40,726 nucleotides of DNA from Archangium lipolyticum (GTDB lineage Bacteria; Myxococcota; Myxococcia; Myxococcales; Myxococcaceae), in the NCBI RefSeq assembly GCF_024623785.1, contig NZ_JANKBZ010000055.1:1-40726 (forward strand), read 5' to 3'. How positions within the stretch are numbered: position 1 is the stretch's first letter; each line of letters opens with the position of its first letter. Shown one piece after another: positions 25,894 to 33,554 of this stretch. Made by a program: the position numbers and the translations under genes. The notes beneath the pieces are model-generated. The model made no database searches. It had not been told where the DNA came from and saw only the letters and a program-made list of their open reading frames with translations.

Positions 25894-27369
25894 TCAGCCC
25901 GGCAACTTTGCCGCACCGCGCGTGTAGGTGGCGGAGCGCAGGAATGCGATCATGTCGAAGTCCGCGACGCTTTCCGGGGTCAGTGGCTCATAGGGGACCA
26001 AGGGATGCTTGCTGCGGGTCCGTATCGGAGGCACCGCGCCCTTATAGAGTCCTTTGCCGCGATGGGCCGGAATGAAGCAATCCGACTGCCGCGCCATCAA
26101 CCGCGCCTCGATGCTGCCGGCCTCGGGCGCGCCGATGAGGTTGGCCTCGGACGTCCCCAGGGCTCCCCCGATCACGGCGAAACGCGCGCCGAACAGCTGG
26201 TCGAGATGCGCACCCGTCGGCCAGAATTCATACCAGGGCAGCTTCGTCTTGGTCCGCCGAAGATGGGCGCTGTGCAGGTAGACCAACACCTTTCCACGCG
26301 TCTTTTCGCGCTCGGAGATGTGGACGAGATACTCAGCGGCCATCGCGTCGCGCATGCCGACAAGGTTGTCGAGCGACTCTCGCCGCGCCAGCGCCGCGTG
26401 AATGGCGAGAAGATGCTGGGCGACGGTGACGTGCTGCAGCGCCTCTCCAAAGGATTCGCGATCGCTTTTGGCCACGAGCTCCGGGCGGCGCACGCTGAGT
26501 TCGGAGGCGAGCTCTTCCGTCGCCACCCGAAGCGCCGAAGCCCTGGGCGAAAGGCCGAACTTCCCCGCATCGTTGGCGCCGGCCGGCGCGTCTCTGCCCA
26601 CAACCTGCTGCGCGGTGTCGCCGCCCAAAATCCGCGTCAGGATCTCCTTGTGGACGACGGCGGCCGAGTCTTCCCAGTCCGCGTCCGCGCCCAGCAGCGG
26701 CTCCATGATGGTCTTGTGCTTGGCGGCGGCCACCGGGTCGACCGATCTCAGATAGGCGAGCGCGAATTCGAGCGCCTGCCGCGGACTTTCCGTCGCCTCG
26801 CCTTCCGACGGAACGGTCCCATAGAGGCTGAGCTTCACCGCATTCGCCGGATCTGAATTGTAGCGCTTCATCCACTCCACGAGTTCGCGATTGGCGGCAT
26901 ATTTCCCGGAGCCGTAGCTGAAACCCTTGTCTTCGATGGCCTCGTAAGTCGCCGCTCCGCGGCCTGCGACATAGCCGTCGACGAGCCGCGCGCGCATGTA
27001 GTTGGTCTCGAGCGTGATGGCGCTGAAGCCATGGGCTTCGACGAGCCGCTGGAACAGGCGATTGCGGAGGATCAGGAATTCTTCGCCACCGTGCAGAGCC
27101 TCGCCAAAACCGAGAAGCGAAACCTGATCGCCGAGGCGGGACATCATCCTGTCGACGGCGGCGTCGAAACTTTTGTCCAACGAAAACGGGAGCGCCTCGC
27201 GGGCGATCCATTCGTCTAGCGACGCGAACCTGACCGTTCCAGCGGACGACCCGGACCGGGCGAAAGCGGCGCCAGGGGCCAGGGCTGCGACGCCGAAGGC
27301 GGTCGTGGCCGCCAGGAATGATCGACGACCGAAATCTTGAATTTGTTCTTCCGGATTCTGCGTGCTCAT
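25894..27369 (-). CDS. Tat-exported erythromycin-esterase-family protein
   Basis: This 491-aa protein has a twin-arginine signal (FGRRSFLAATTAFGVAAL, cleavage near AFA) and an erythromycin-esterase-type domain. Conserved sites include GFGEALHGGEEF (Glu90, His93) and ITLETNYMRARL, with KVLVYLHSAHLRR later. True erythromycin esterases hydrolyse the macrolide lactone, but many family members have other or unknown substrates, so resistance should not be assumed. The ATG at 27369 lies five bases from the edge of the right-hand direct repeat, whose GGAG serves as ribosome-binding site, just as it does for the ABC permease at the left copy. Codon use looks different from the neighbours. It is convergent with the alpha/beta hydrolase, with 76 bp between stops. 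A longer upstream frame would translate the repeat and is rejected. Confidence 0.85.
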   Translation of the reverse strand: MSTQNPEEQIQDFGRRSFLAATTAFGVAALAPGAAFARSGSSAGTVRFASLDEWIAREALPFSLDKSFDAAVDRMMSRLGDQVSLLGFGEALHGGEEFLILRNRLFQRLVEAHGFSAITLETNYMRARLVDGYVAGRGAATYEAIEDKGFSYGSGKYAANRELVEWMKRYNSDPANAVKLSLYGTVPSEGEATESPRQALEFALAYLRSVDPVAAAKHKTIMEPLLGADADWEDSAAVVHKEILTRILGGDTAQQVVGRDAPAGANDAGKFGLSPRASALRVATEELASELSVRRPELVAKSDRESFGEALQHVTVAQHLLAIHAALARRESLDNLVGMRDAMAAEYLVHISEREKTRGKVLVYLHSAHLRRTKTKLPWYEFWPTGAHLDQLFGARFAVIGGALGTSEANLIGAPEAGSIEARLMARQSDCFIPAHRGKGLYKGAVPPIRTRSKHPLVPYEPLTPESVADFDMIAFLRSATYTRGAAKLPG

Positions 27370-27373
27370 GAGG

Positions 27374-27537
27374 GTGCTCCAAGGCTGGCCAGCGCACCAT
27401 CGCCGGCGACCTGGGCGACCCCATGAGCACCTCCCATGCCAATGCCCCTCTCCCTCCTGAAAGGAGGCGGGGTGAGGGGGCTGGCTGTCCGGACCTCCGT
27501 CACTCCCAGGGGGCGGGGTGCCGGGTTTCCGGACAGT
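27374..27537. repeat. 165-bp direct repeat, right copy
   Basis: This is the partner of 23922-24086. The most conserved part is the left about 70 bp, next to the esterase start. Here the central part reads CCCTCCTGAAAGGAGGCGGG, a better hairpin than in the left copy. It sits between the esterase gene (leftward) and the histidine kinase gene (rightward), so it may act as promoter for one or both. Confidence 0.85.
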
Positions 27538-27647
27538 GCCCCCCCGTGGGGGCTGGCGGGCCCGTCTGGGCGAGGGAGCACGAAGGGCGTGCATCCGGCT
27601 TGCAGCTCGGACGTAGGATGAAGGAGTCCGCCCCCCGAGGAGACGTC

Positions 27648-29003
27648 GTGAACCCCTCCCCCGCCTCCCCGCCATCGAGCGGCCTCGATCAGGTGCTGCG
27701 CGAGGCCCTCGCCCGCAGCTTCATGCGCTTGACGCGTATCAAAATCTACCTGACGCCGCTGTCGGTCTTCCTCCTCCTCTATTTCCTCGTGCGAGAGCCA
27801 GCGGTCTGGCGCAAGTGGCTGCTCGGGGGGCTGCTGGGACTCTGGTTGGTGGCCGACGGCATCGAGGCTCTTCGCCAGTACCTGCGCCCCACGCCGCGCC
27901 AGAAATTCCCGTTTACCTACGTCATCGGCTTCGGCGTCCCGGTGAATGGGGGCCTGATCCTGGTGATGGGCGGGCTCGAGGGGCCGTTCACGCCGGGGCT
28001 GCTCGTCGTGAGCTTCTTCGTCTCCCTCTTCACCACCACTCGAGGTGCGTGGGTTCTCGCGCTCTTGCATGTGGCGACGCTGTGGGGGCTGGCCGCGGTC
28101 TCCATCACCGGGGTGGTGCCGGACCTGCTGCCGCAGCTCTACGGGGGCGGTGCACGGGCCGGGCACAATAACGCCCTGCTGCTGTCCCACGTGACGGTGC
28201 TGAGCGTGCTGGTGGCGTATTCCGCCGGCGTTGGCTCCATCCTGCGGGGCATCTTCCAGGGCATGGTGAAGGACGCGCTGGCCGCGCGCGACGAGACGCT
28301 GCGCATCCACACCGAGGCCATCGACACGCTCACCCGGCTCAGCGGGGAGATTGCCCACGAGCTGAAGAACCCGCTGGCCAGCGTGAAGGGCCTGGCCGCC
28401 ATGGTGGCGCGGGACGTGGAGGGCAAGCCGGCCGAGCGCCTGGCGGTGCTACGGCGCGAGGTGGACCGGATGCAGGAGATTCTGGAGGGCTTCCTCAACT
28501 TCTCCCGGCCCCTGCTCCCGCTCAACGAGCAGCGCACCTCGCTGGATGGGTTGTGCCGGCAAGTGGTGGAGCTGCACGAGGGCATGGCGGGCGAGCGGGG
28601 CGTGAGCCTGCGCCTGTTCGCCGAGCGGCCGGTGGTCATCGGGTGTGACCCGCGCAAGGTGAAGCAGGTGCTCATCAACCTGGTGCAGAACGCACTGGAG
28701 GCCGCGCCACGCGGGAGCACGGTGGAGCTGGTGATACTGCCCACGCCCGAGGGCGGCGGACGGGTGGAGGTGCGTGACCGGGGGCCGGGGATCGCTTCCA
28801 AGGTGCGCGAGCGCGTCTTCGAGCCGGGCGTCACCACGAAACCCCAGGGCAACGGACTGGGCCTGGCCCTGGCGCGGGTGGTGGCGCGGCAGCACGGCGG
28901 CGAGCTGGAGCTCCACCCGCGAGAGGGTGGCGGCTGCGTGGCCGAGCTGGTGCTGCCCGCGGGGTCGCCGCCTCAGCAGACGAGAACGGAGGTCGTGGCA
29001 TGA
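27648..29003 (+). CDS. Membrane sensor histidine kinase
   Basis: This 451-aa protein starts at GTG 27648, preceded by GAGGAGACGTC. An upstream ATG-initiated frame would translate the repeat. Residues about 30-195 contain six hydrophobic helices (for example LTPLSVFLLLYFLV and TGLLVVSFFVSLFTT-like segments) with little periplasmic sequence, so the signal is probably sensed within the membrane. The kinase core follows: H-box SGEIAHELKNPLASVKG with His237, then N-box NLVQNALEAA, GPGI and GNGLGLALA ATP-lid motifs. The stop overlaps the response-regulator start (ATGA), which makes the pair an operon and probably cognate. The stimulus is unknown. Confidence 0.93.
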   Translation: MNPSPASPPSSGLDQVLREALARSFMRLTRIKIYLTPLSVFLLLYFLVREPAVWRKWLLGGLLGLWLVADGIEALRQYLRPTPRQKFPFTYVIGFGVPVNGGLILVMGGLEGPFTPGLLVVSFFVSLFTTTRGAWVLALLHVATLWGLAAVSITGVVPDLLPQLYGGGARAGHNNALLLSHVTVLSVLVAYSAGVGSILRGIFQGMVKDALAARDETLRIHTEAIDTLTRLSGEIAHELKNPLASVKGLAAMVARDVEGKPAERLAVLRREVDRMQEILEGFLNFSRPLLPLNEQRTSLDGLCRQVVELHEGMAGERGVSLRLFAERPVVIGCDPRKVKQVLINLVQNALEAAPRGSTVELVILPTPEGGGRVEVRDRGPGIASKVRERVFEPGVTTKPQGNGLGLALARVVARQHGGELELHPREGGGCVAELVLPAGSPPQQTRTEVVA

Positions 29004-30358
29004 ATGCGCGAGTGTTGGTGGCGGACGACGACGCGGGCGTGCGCTACACGCTGCGCGGGCTGCTCGAGGATGACGGGTTCCAGGTGGAGGAGGTGGGGGA
29101 CGGAGAGGCCGCGCTGCAACGGCTGGCCGCCGAGCCCCCGGTGGACCTGGTCATCAGCGACCTGCGGATGCCGAAGGTGGACGGAATGGAGCTGCTGCGT
29201 CGGGGGCGCGCGCTCTCGCCCGTCCCGCGCGTCATCCTCATCACCGCGCACGGCAGCGAGCGGCACGCGGTGGAGGCCATGAAGCTCGGCGCGCTGGACT
29301 ACTTCCGCAAGCCCTTCGAGGTGGATGACGTGCTGGCGGTGGTGCGCCGGGCGCTGGGCACCCTTCGGCTGGAGGCGGAGAACGAGCGGCTGGCGGGTGA
29401 GGTGAACCTGCTGCGCTCGCTCGTCTTCGTCTCGCCGGCGATGAGCCGGCTGGCGCTGCTGGTGAAGCGGGTGGGGCCGCGCGACGTGACGGTACTCATC
29501 ACCGGCGAGAGCGGCACGGGCAAGGAGCGCATCGCCGAGGCGCTGGTTCGCGCCTCCACCCGGGCGGACCGGCCCTTCGTGCGCTTCAACTGCGCGGCCC
29601 TCACTCCCGAGCTCGCCGACGCAGAGCTGTTCGGCCACACCCGGGGGGCCTTCACCGGAGCGGTGCGCGCGCGGCAGGGCCTGTTCCGCGAGGCGGACGG
29701 CGGCACGCTGCTGCTCGACGAAGTGGGCGAGTTGGACCCGGCCACCCAGGCCAGACTGCTGCGCGTGCTGCAGGAGGGCGAGGTGCGGCCGGTGGGGGAG
29801 GACCGGTCCTGGCCGGTGGACGTGCGCATCCTGGCGGCCACCCACCGGGACCTCGTGCAGCGGGTGAAGGAGGGGCGCTTCCGGGAGGATCTCTTCTACC
29901 GGCTGAAGGTGGTGAACCTGCACGTGCCGCCGCTGCGGGAGCGGCCGGAGGACCTCGCCGCGCTGGCGAAGCACTTCCTCACGCGTTTCGCCGAGCGCTT
30001 CCACGTGCCGGCGGTGCAGATGACGCCGGAGCTGATGGCGCGGCTGACGGCGTGGAAGTGGCCGGGCAACGTGCGCGAGCTGGAGAATGCGCTGGAGAGC
30101 GCGGTGGCCATGAGCCCGGATGGGATGCTGGACCTGTCGCTGCTGCCGGGAGGACCGGGACAGGAGCACAGCGAGGGAGCGCAGCGAGCGGGCCTCAAGG
30201 AGAAGGTGGAGGCGTACGAGCGGGCCCTCATCGTCGCCGCGCTGGAGGAGGCCCACGGCAACCGCAGCGAGGCGGCGCGGCTGCTGGACATCGGCCGCGC
30301 CACCCTGCACGACAAGCTGAGGAAGTACGGCCTGGCGCGCGAGGAGGAGGCGGAGTAG
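29000..30358 (+). CDS. NtrC-family sigma-54-dependent response regulator
   Basis: This 452-aa regulator has a receiver domain with phospho-acceptor Asp54 (VISDLRMP) and conserved Lys in YFRKPF. The AAA+ domain has Walker A GESGTGKE (169-176), the sigma-54 contact loop GAFTGA (216-221) and Walker B LLLDE. The C-terminal Fis-type helix-turn-helix is NRSEAARLLDIGRATLHDKL. All motifs needed for phosphorylation-dependent sigma-54 activation are intact. It is translationally coupled to the preceding histidine kinase. Target promoters would need a -24/-12 element; I found none convincing nearby, so its targets are probably elsewhere. Confidence 0.95.
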   Translation: MNARVLVADDDAGVRYTLRGLLEDDGFQVEEVGDGEAALQRLAAEPPVDLVISDLRMPKVDGMELLRRGRALSPVPRVILITAHGSERHAVEAMKLGALDYFRKPFEVDDVLAVVRRALGTLRLEAENERLAGEVNLLRSLVFVSPAMSRLALLVKRVGPRDVTVLITGESGTGKERIAEALVRASTRADRPFVRFNCAALTPELADAELFGHTRGAFTGAVRARQGLFREADGGTLLLDEVGELDPATQARLLRVLQEGEVRPVGEDRSWPVDVRILAATHRDLVQRVKEGRFREDLFYRLKVVNLHVPPLRERPEDLAALAKHFLTRFAERFHVPAVQMTPELMARLTAWKWPGNVRELENALESAVAMSPDGMLDLSLLPGGPGQEHSEGAQRAGLKEKVEAYERALIVAALEEAHGNRSEAARLLDIGRATLHDKLRKYGLAREEEAE

Positions 30359-30540
30359 GACGGCGCCGGTGGGGGCGGCCCGGATCCTCAGCGGCACCAG
30401 CGAGTGAAAGTGCGGAGTCACCTGGATGAACGACAGGGCCCCTACCTGCACATCGCGGAGGCCCTGCCGAGAAGAGTGGCGTGGCCGACCGCTGCACCGA
30501 GGGTGGGCCGGCCCCGCGAGCCCAATGCACCTCCCTGCGC

Positions 30541-32466
30541 TCAGTCGTTCCGGTTTTGCGCGGTGATGTCTCCCGGAAGCGGGGTATCGCGGTTCACGAC
30601 CAACCTCAACCGCGACATGGCATCCCCCATCCAGTTGGGGTCGCTGGAATACTGCGTCAGGGCATTGGCGACGTCACTCGGGTTCTGGGACCTGGCCAGG
30701 GCATCGATGAACGCATCGCCCCGGGTCCGGACCTCAAAACCGTTGGATGAGATCTTGTCCATCTTCGCCACGTAGTCGCGGGCGCGCTGGGACAGCTGCG
30801 TCATCTGATCCGGGGTGAACGACAGATGGATGTCGTTCTCCTTGTCGAACTTGTGCTGATCGACCAGGTAGGCCTGGGCGTACATCTCCTCGACGTCGCC
30901 CTCCATGCCCTTCATGAACAGGGTGAACTTCTGCTTCGAGTAGTCCTCCTTGCCATTGGCGTCGATGTGGCGCTCGTAGTTGAGCTCGTGTCCATTGGAG
31001 CGCTCGAGCTCCAGCGAAGCGTCCTTCGAGCCGTCCGGGTGGGTCGTCTCGACGATGGAGGAGTTGCTCTCGGGAACGATGTCCACGGACCCCTTCAGGG
31101 GCCCCAGCGCCGCCTCCAGCGTGGACTTCGAGCTGAGGTCCAGCTTCTCAACCTTCGCCGCGCCGGAGATGCCCTTTCCATCCTTGAAGGGAAGCTCACC
31201 CGAGGTGGCGTACTTGTCGAAGGCGGCGCGTCCCTCCTTGCTGGAGAGGTCGAACTCCGCGGTGCGGAGCTTGTAGTGGGTCATCGACGTCGTTCCCGTG
31301 AGGGAGACCGTGGCCGGCCCCGCGCCGACGCTGACCGAGAGCCCGCTCTCGAGCAACTCCGTGGGACCTCCTGTCACCTTGACCTTGTCGCCGTCGCGCT
31401 CGGTCTGGATGGACAGGCCCTTGCCCTTCTTGTGCTCCTCCCCCAGGCCCAGTTCCACCTTGAGCGCCTCGACGCTGGCCTCGCCGGACCACCCCTTGAG
31501 CTGGGAGGCCTCCATCGTCACCGAGGCCTTGTCCGGCACCGTCTCCGGCTTGAGCGGGTGCGGAGGCGGAATCTCGCCCCGCTTGAGCCGCTCGAAGTCC
31601 TCGTCCTTCATCTTCACTTCGTACGTCTGGGATTTCCCCGTCGAAACCCCACCCCCGACGCTCACCTTCTTCATGTCCAGCGAGCCGGAGGCGGAGGCCT
31701 CCAGCTCGGCGGTGAGCGTCACCGTGGTGTAGCCGTCCTTCTTCTCCACCTCCTTCTCGAGCGTACTGCTGAGCTCGACCGAGACCGGTCCAGCCTGACC
31801 CGGGACGTTCACCTCGTACGGCGTGGCGGTGGCGGCGTTGGGCGCGTCCGATGGCACGGCCGGGTCCGCGACCATCATCCGCTGGAGCTCGGGGGACACC
31901 TTCGCGTCAGCCAGCGCCTTGGCGCGCTCGGGAGAGCCCGCCTCGGTGGAGAACACCTTCGCGGCCGTCGTCCCGGGAATCGAGCCCGCCTCTCTGTAGT
32001 GAGGCTGCGCCTTGAGGTACGACTTCATGTCGTCGTAGCTCTTGCCGCTGTTCGGGTCGAGCACGCGCTCGCCCTGGCGCACCACCACGTGGCCCGCCTG
32101 GCCCTCGGCGCCGCCGCGCGAGTCCTTGAGGAACACCAGCTCCGAGCGGCTCTGCAGCTCGGACGAGCTTTTGTTCACCCAGTCCGCCGCCTTGTCGAGG
32201 CAGTTGACCTTGCCGTCCTTGCTGTTCTCGGTGAACAGCGACGAGGCGGGCGCGCCGCCCTGGCCGTCCAGGCGCAGCGTGTTCTTCGAGCCCGCCGGCT
32301 CGAAGGACGACTGCTGCGCCTCCGCCGCACGTCGCGCGGCCTCCGCGGCCTGCTGCGCCTCCGCCGCACGCCGCGCCGCCGCCTCCGCCGCACGCCGCGC
32401 CGCCGCTTCCGCCGCACGCCGCGCTGCCTCTGCTGCTCTACTGTCACCCACGCGTCCGACGCCCAT
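30541..32466 (-). CDS. 641-aa leaderless protein with Ala/Arg repeats and papain-like triad pattern
   Basis: I know no family for the whole protein. ATG 32466 follows GAGGAGAAGG, a strong ribosome-binding site. Residues 11-51 are repeats of (A)ARRAAEAA / AEAQQ, probably one long helix; no signal peptide. Residues about 85-145 carry a Cys-His-Asp order typical of transglutaminase-like or NlpC-like papain folds: Cys89 (KVNCLDKAADWV), His126 (GQAGHVVVRQG) and Asp137 (RVLDPNSGKSY). The rest (about 190-590) is strand-rich with alternating hydrophobic/polar segments (TTVTLTAELEASASGSLDMK) and shows no membrane helix. The design (leaderless, low-complexity head, small catalytic-looking core, long beta region) recalls toxin or effector proteins, and the lytic-cluster proteins at 9.3-13.1 kb. 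Function is not established. The 24-bp periodic coding repeats make the opposite strand look like a long open frame, which I reject. Confidence 0.75.
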   Translation of the reverse strand: MGVGRVGDSRAAEAARRAAEAAARRAAEAAARRAAEAQQAAEAARRAAEAQQSSFEPAGSKNTLRLDGQGGAPASSLFTENSKDGKVNCLDKAADWVNKSSSELQSRSELVFLKDSRGGAEGQAGHVVVRQGERVLDPNSGKSYDDMKSYLKAQPHYREAGSIPGTTAAKVFSTEAGSPERAKALADAKVSPELQRMMVADPAVPSDAPNAATATPYEVNVPGQAGPVSVELSSTLEKEVEKKDGYTTVTLTAELEASASGSLDMKKVSVGGGVSTGKSQTYEVKMKDEDFERLKRGEIPPPHPLKPETVPDKASVTMEASQLKGWSGEASVEALKVELGLGEEHKKGKGLSIQTERDGDKVKVTGGPTELLESGLSVSVGAGPATVSLTGTTSMTHYKLRTAEFDLSSKEGRAAFDKYATSGELPFKDGKGISGAAKVEKLDLSSKSTLEAALGPLKGSVDIVPESNSSIVETTHPDGSKDASLELERSNGHELNYERHIDANGKEDYSKQKFTLFMKGMEGDVEEMYAQAYLVDQHKFDKENDIHLSFTPDQMTQLSQRARDYVAKMDKISSNGFEVRTRGDAFIDALARSQNPSDVANALTQYSSDPNWMGDAMSRLRLVVNRDTPLPGDITAQNRND

Positions 32467-32517
32467 GGTGCCTTCTCCTCACACTCGAAGTGATATTGCT
32501 ACGGACCTGACTCGATT

Positions 32518-32597
32518 TTGTATTGTCGACAATCGGGATTTTGAGTTGCCTGATTCCTCTCAATCCCAAACAGCCCACCCGCTCCAAGACAATACAA
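32518..32597. promoter_or_regulatory. Operator-like palindrome and inverted 10-mers upstream of the 641-aa protein gene
   Basis: TTGTATTGTC (32518-32527) and its exact reverse complement GACAATACAA (32588-32597) face each other 60 bp apart. The first overlaps a perfect 12-bp palindrome ATTGTCGACAAT (32522-32533). Repeated half-sites in an AT-rich island 55-130 bp before a start codon are typical of a repressor or activator binding region. Confidence 0.45.
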
Positions 32598-32767
32598 ACC
32601 CATACACTCGCGCCCGGGGTCTTCCGGGGGGCGTGAGCGCTCGGTGCATGGGGCCGTGGGGGCCTCGACTGCAGGACACACCCCGGGCCCGGGTGGCGCA
32701 TTTCGGCCGGAATAATTCCCGGGCCGCGCGCCAACCCCACGGAATCAGGGCACTTCCTGCATCCGGC

Positions 32768-32791
32768 GTCGTACGAAGTGTCGTACGAAGT
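32768..32791. promoter_or_regulatory. Tandem 12-bp repeat, each with palindrome TCGTACGA
   Basis: GTCGTACGAAGT occurs twice head to tail, followed by GTCTG. Each unit contains the perfect 8-bp palindrome TCGTACGA, centred 12 bp apart, about 300 bp upstream of the 641-aa gene and just past the LysR remnant. This looks like a regulator-binding site, possibly a leftover of the lost LysR target. Confidence 0.4.
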
Positions 32792-32846
32792 GTCTGCCCC
32801 CCCCGCGGCTGGCCGCGCCATGAAGCCGTGGACCGCGCAGGAGGGC

Positions 32847-32945
32847 TCAGCAACGGGGAAGGATGTCTCGCGCCATGTCGATGAACGCGCGCAGCGGGCG
32901 GGAGGCTCGCTCCCCGCTGGGGAAGTACAGAAAGGGATGCGAAGG
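32847..32945 (-). pseudogene. C-terminal remnant of a LysR-type regulator
   Basis: A minus-strand frame ending at TGA (32847-32849) reads HPFLYFPSGERASRPLRAF then IDMARDILPRC. This is the usual last segment of a LysR-family substrate-binding domain (LYFPSRxQxxPKLRAFID-type). Everything upstream, including the DNA-binding domain, is missing, because the CHAT remnant and a hairpin lie immediately there. Only about 31 residues support the call. Confidence 0.55.
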
Positions 32946-32965
32946 AGGCGGCGTGGGCCGCCTCC
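32944..32965 (-). terminator. Terminator-like hairpin after the CHAT remnant
   Basis: GGAGGCGG and CCGCCTCC form a perfect 8-bp stem with a six-base loop, ten bases beyond the stop of the CHAT remnant on the minus strand. Only a weak pyrimidine stretch follows, so intrinsic termination is possible but not strong. It also marks the junction with the LysR remnant. Confidence 0.45.
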
Positions 32966-32974
32966 ACGTTCGAC

Positions 32975-33280
32975 TCAGGGCGTCGGAAGCGACTCGGCAT
33001 GAGTGAGCAGCCCCTGAAGCGGGGTGTCCTGACCGATGGCGATGAACGGAGCCCAGTAGTAGGGATGTGGATTCTTCTGGCGCAGCGTCCTCATCGCTGA
33101 GCGCAGTGCCGTGGCGCGCCCCTGTCCGGCCATCAGGTTGTGGTAGTAGCTCTCCATGAGCTGGTGCGTCGTCTCGTCATCGACCTTCCACAAGCTCGTC
33201 ACCAGCGTCTGTGCTCCAGCCACAACGAGCGCTCGGCGCAGGCCGTAGACACCCTGGCCGAGCTTGACGTCACCACGAGC
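32975..33280 (-). pseudogene. C-terminal remnant of a CHAT-domain protein
   Basis: The frame reads ARGDVKLGQGVYGLRRAL, VVAGAQTLVTSLWKVDD, then a helix and HPYYWAPFIAIGQD near the end. This is the C-terminal third of a CHAT (caspase-like) domain, including the GxGxYGLxRAL and SLWxVxD signatures. The His/Cys catalytic dyad lies in the lost part: homology stops abruptly near 33280, just where the conserved 'CETxxG' segment should be. Intact CHAT proteins usually carry TPR arrays upstream and some are caspase-like proteases of defence systems. A possible ATG at 33322 would precede unrelated sequence. The gene is a remnant. Confidence 0.75.
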
Positions 33281-33554
33281 AGGCCGCGTGGTTGGTTCCA
33301 GGTGCTCCAAAATGGCGCGCACCCCGTCGGGTGCCGTCAGGTGTTACCGCGCAGCTTAGATGGGGGAGATCGGCCCGGAAACGGACCGACTGGATGATGG
33401 GAGGAGCCGTAGGGGCCCAGCCCTCACCCTCAACATGGCTTCTCTCCCGCCTATACGCCGCGCCGCGACGTTGTTATCATTGCACACTTGGCCTGGATGC
33501 CGTATCGCGCCGGCGGCCGGCCCCCAATCCACCACCACCGATACCGGAGCTACG

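Larger units (their letters stand above)
32467..32846. other. AT-richer regulatory-looking intergenic region
   Basis: I see no gene in this 380-bp stretch. The part nearest the 641-aa protein (about 32480-32600) is strikingly AT-rich for this genome and contains palindromes; further right is a tandem TCGTACGA pair. Both are listed separately. Confidence 0.5.

Noticed and set aside
32327-32442. Periodic repeats inside the 641-aa gene considered as a CRISPR-like or minisatellite array
   Set aside because: Units are in frame and encode an Ala/Arg/Glu helix; there are no unique spacers, so it is a coding repeat.
30826-32493. Long plus-strand open frame opposite the 641-aa protein
   Set aside because: Low-complexity translation produced by the repeat-rich GC sequence; the minus-strand gene has a strong ribosome-binding site.
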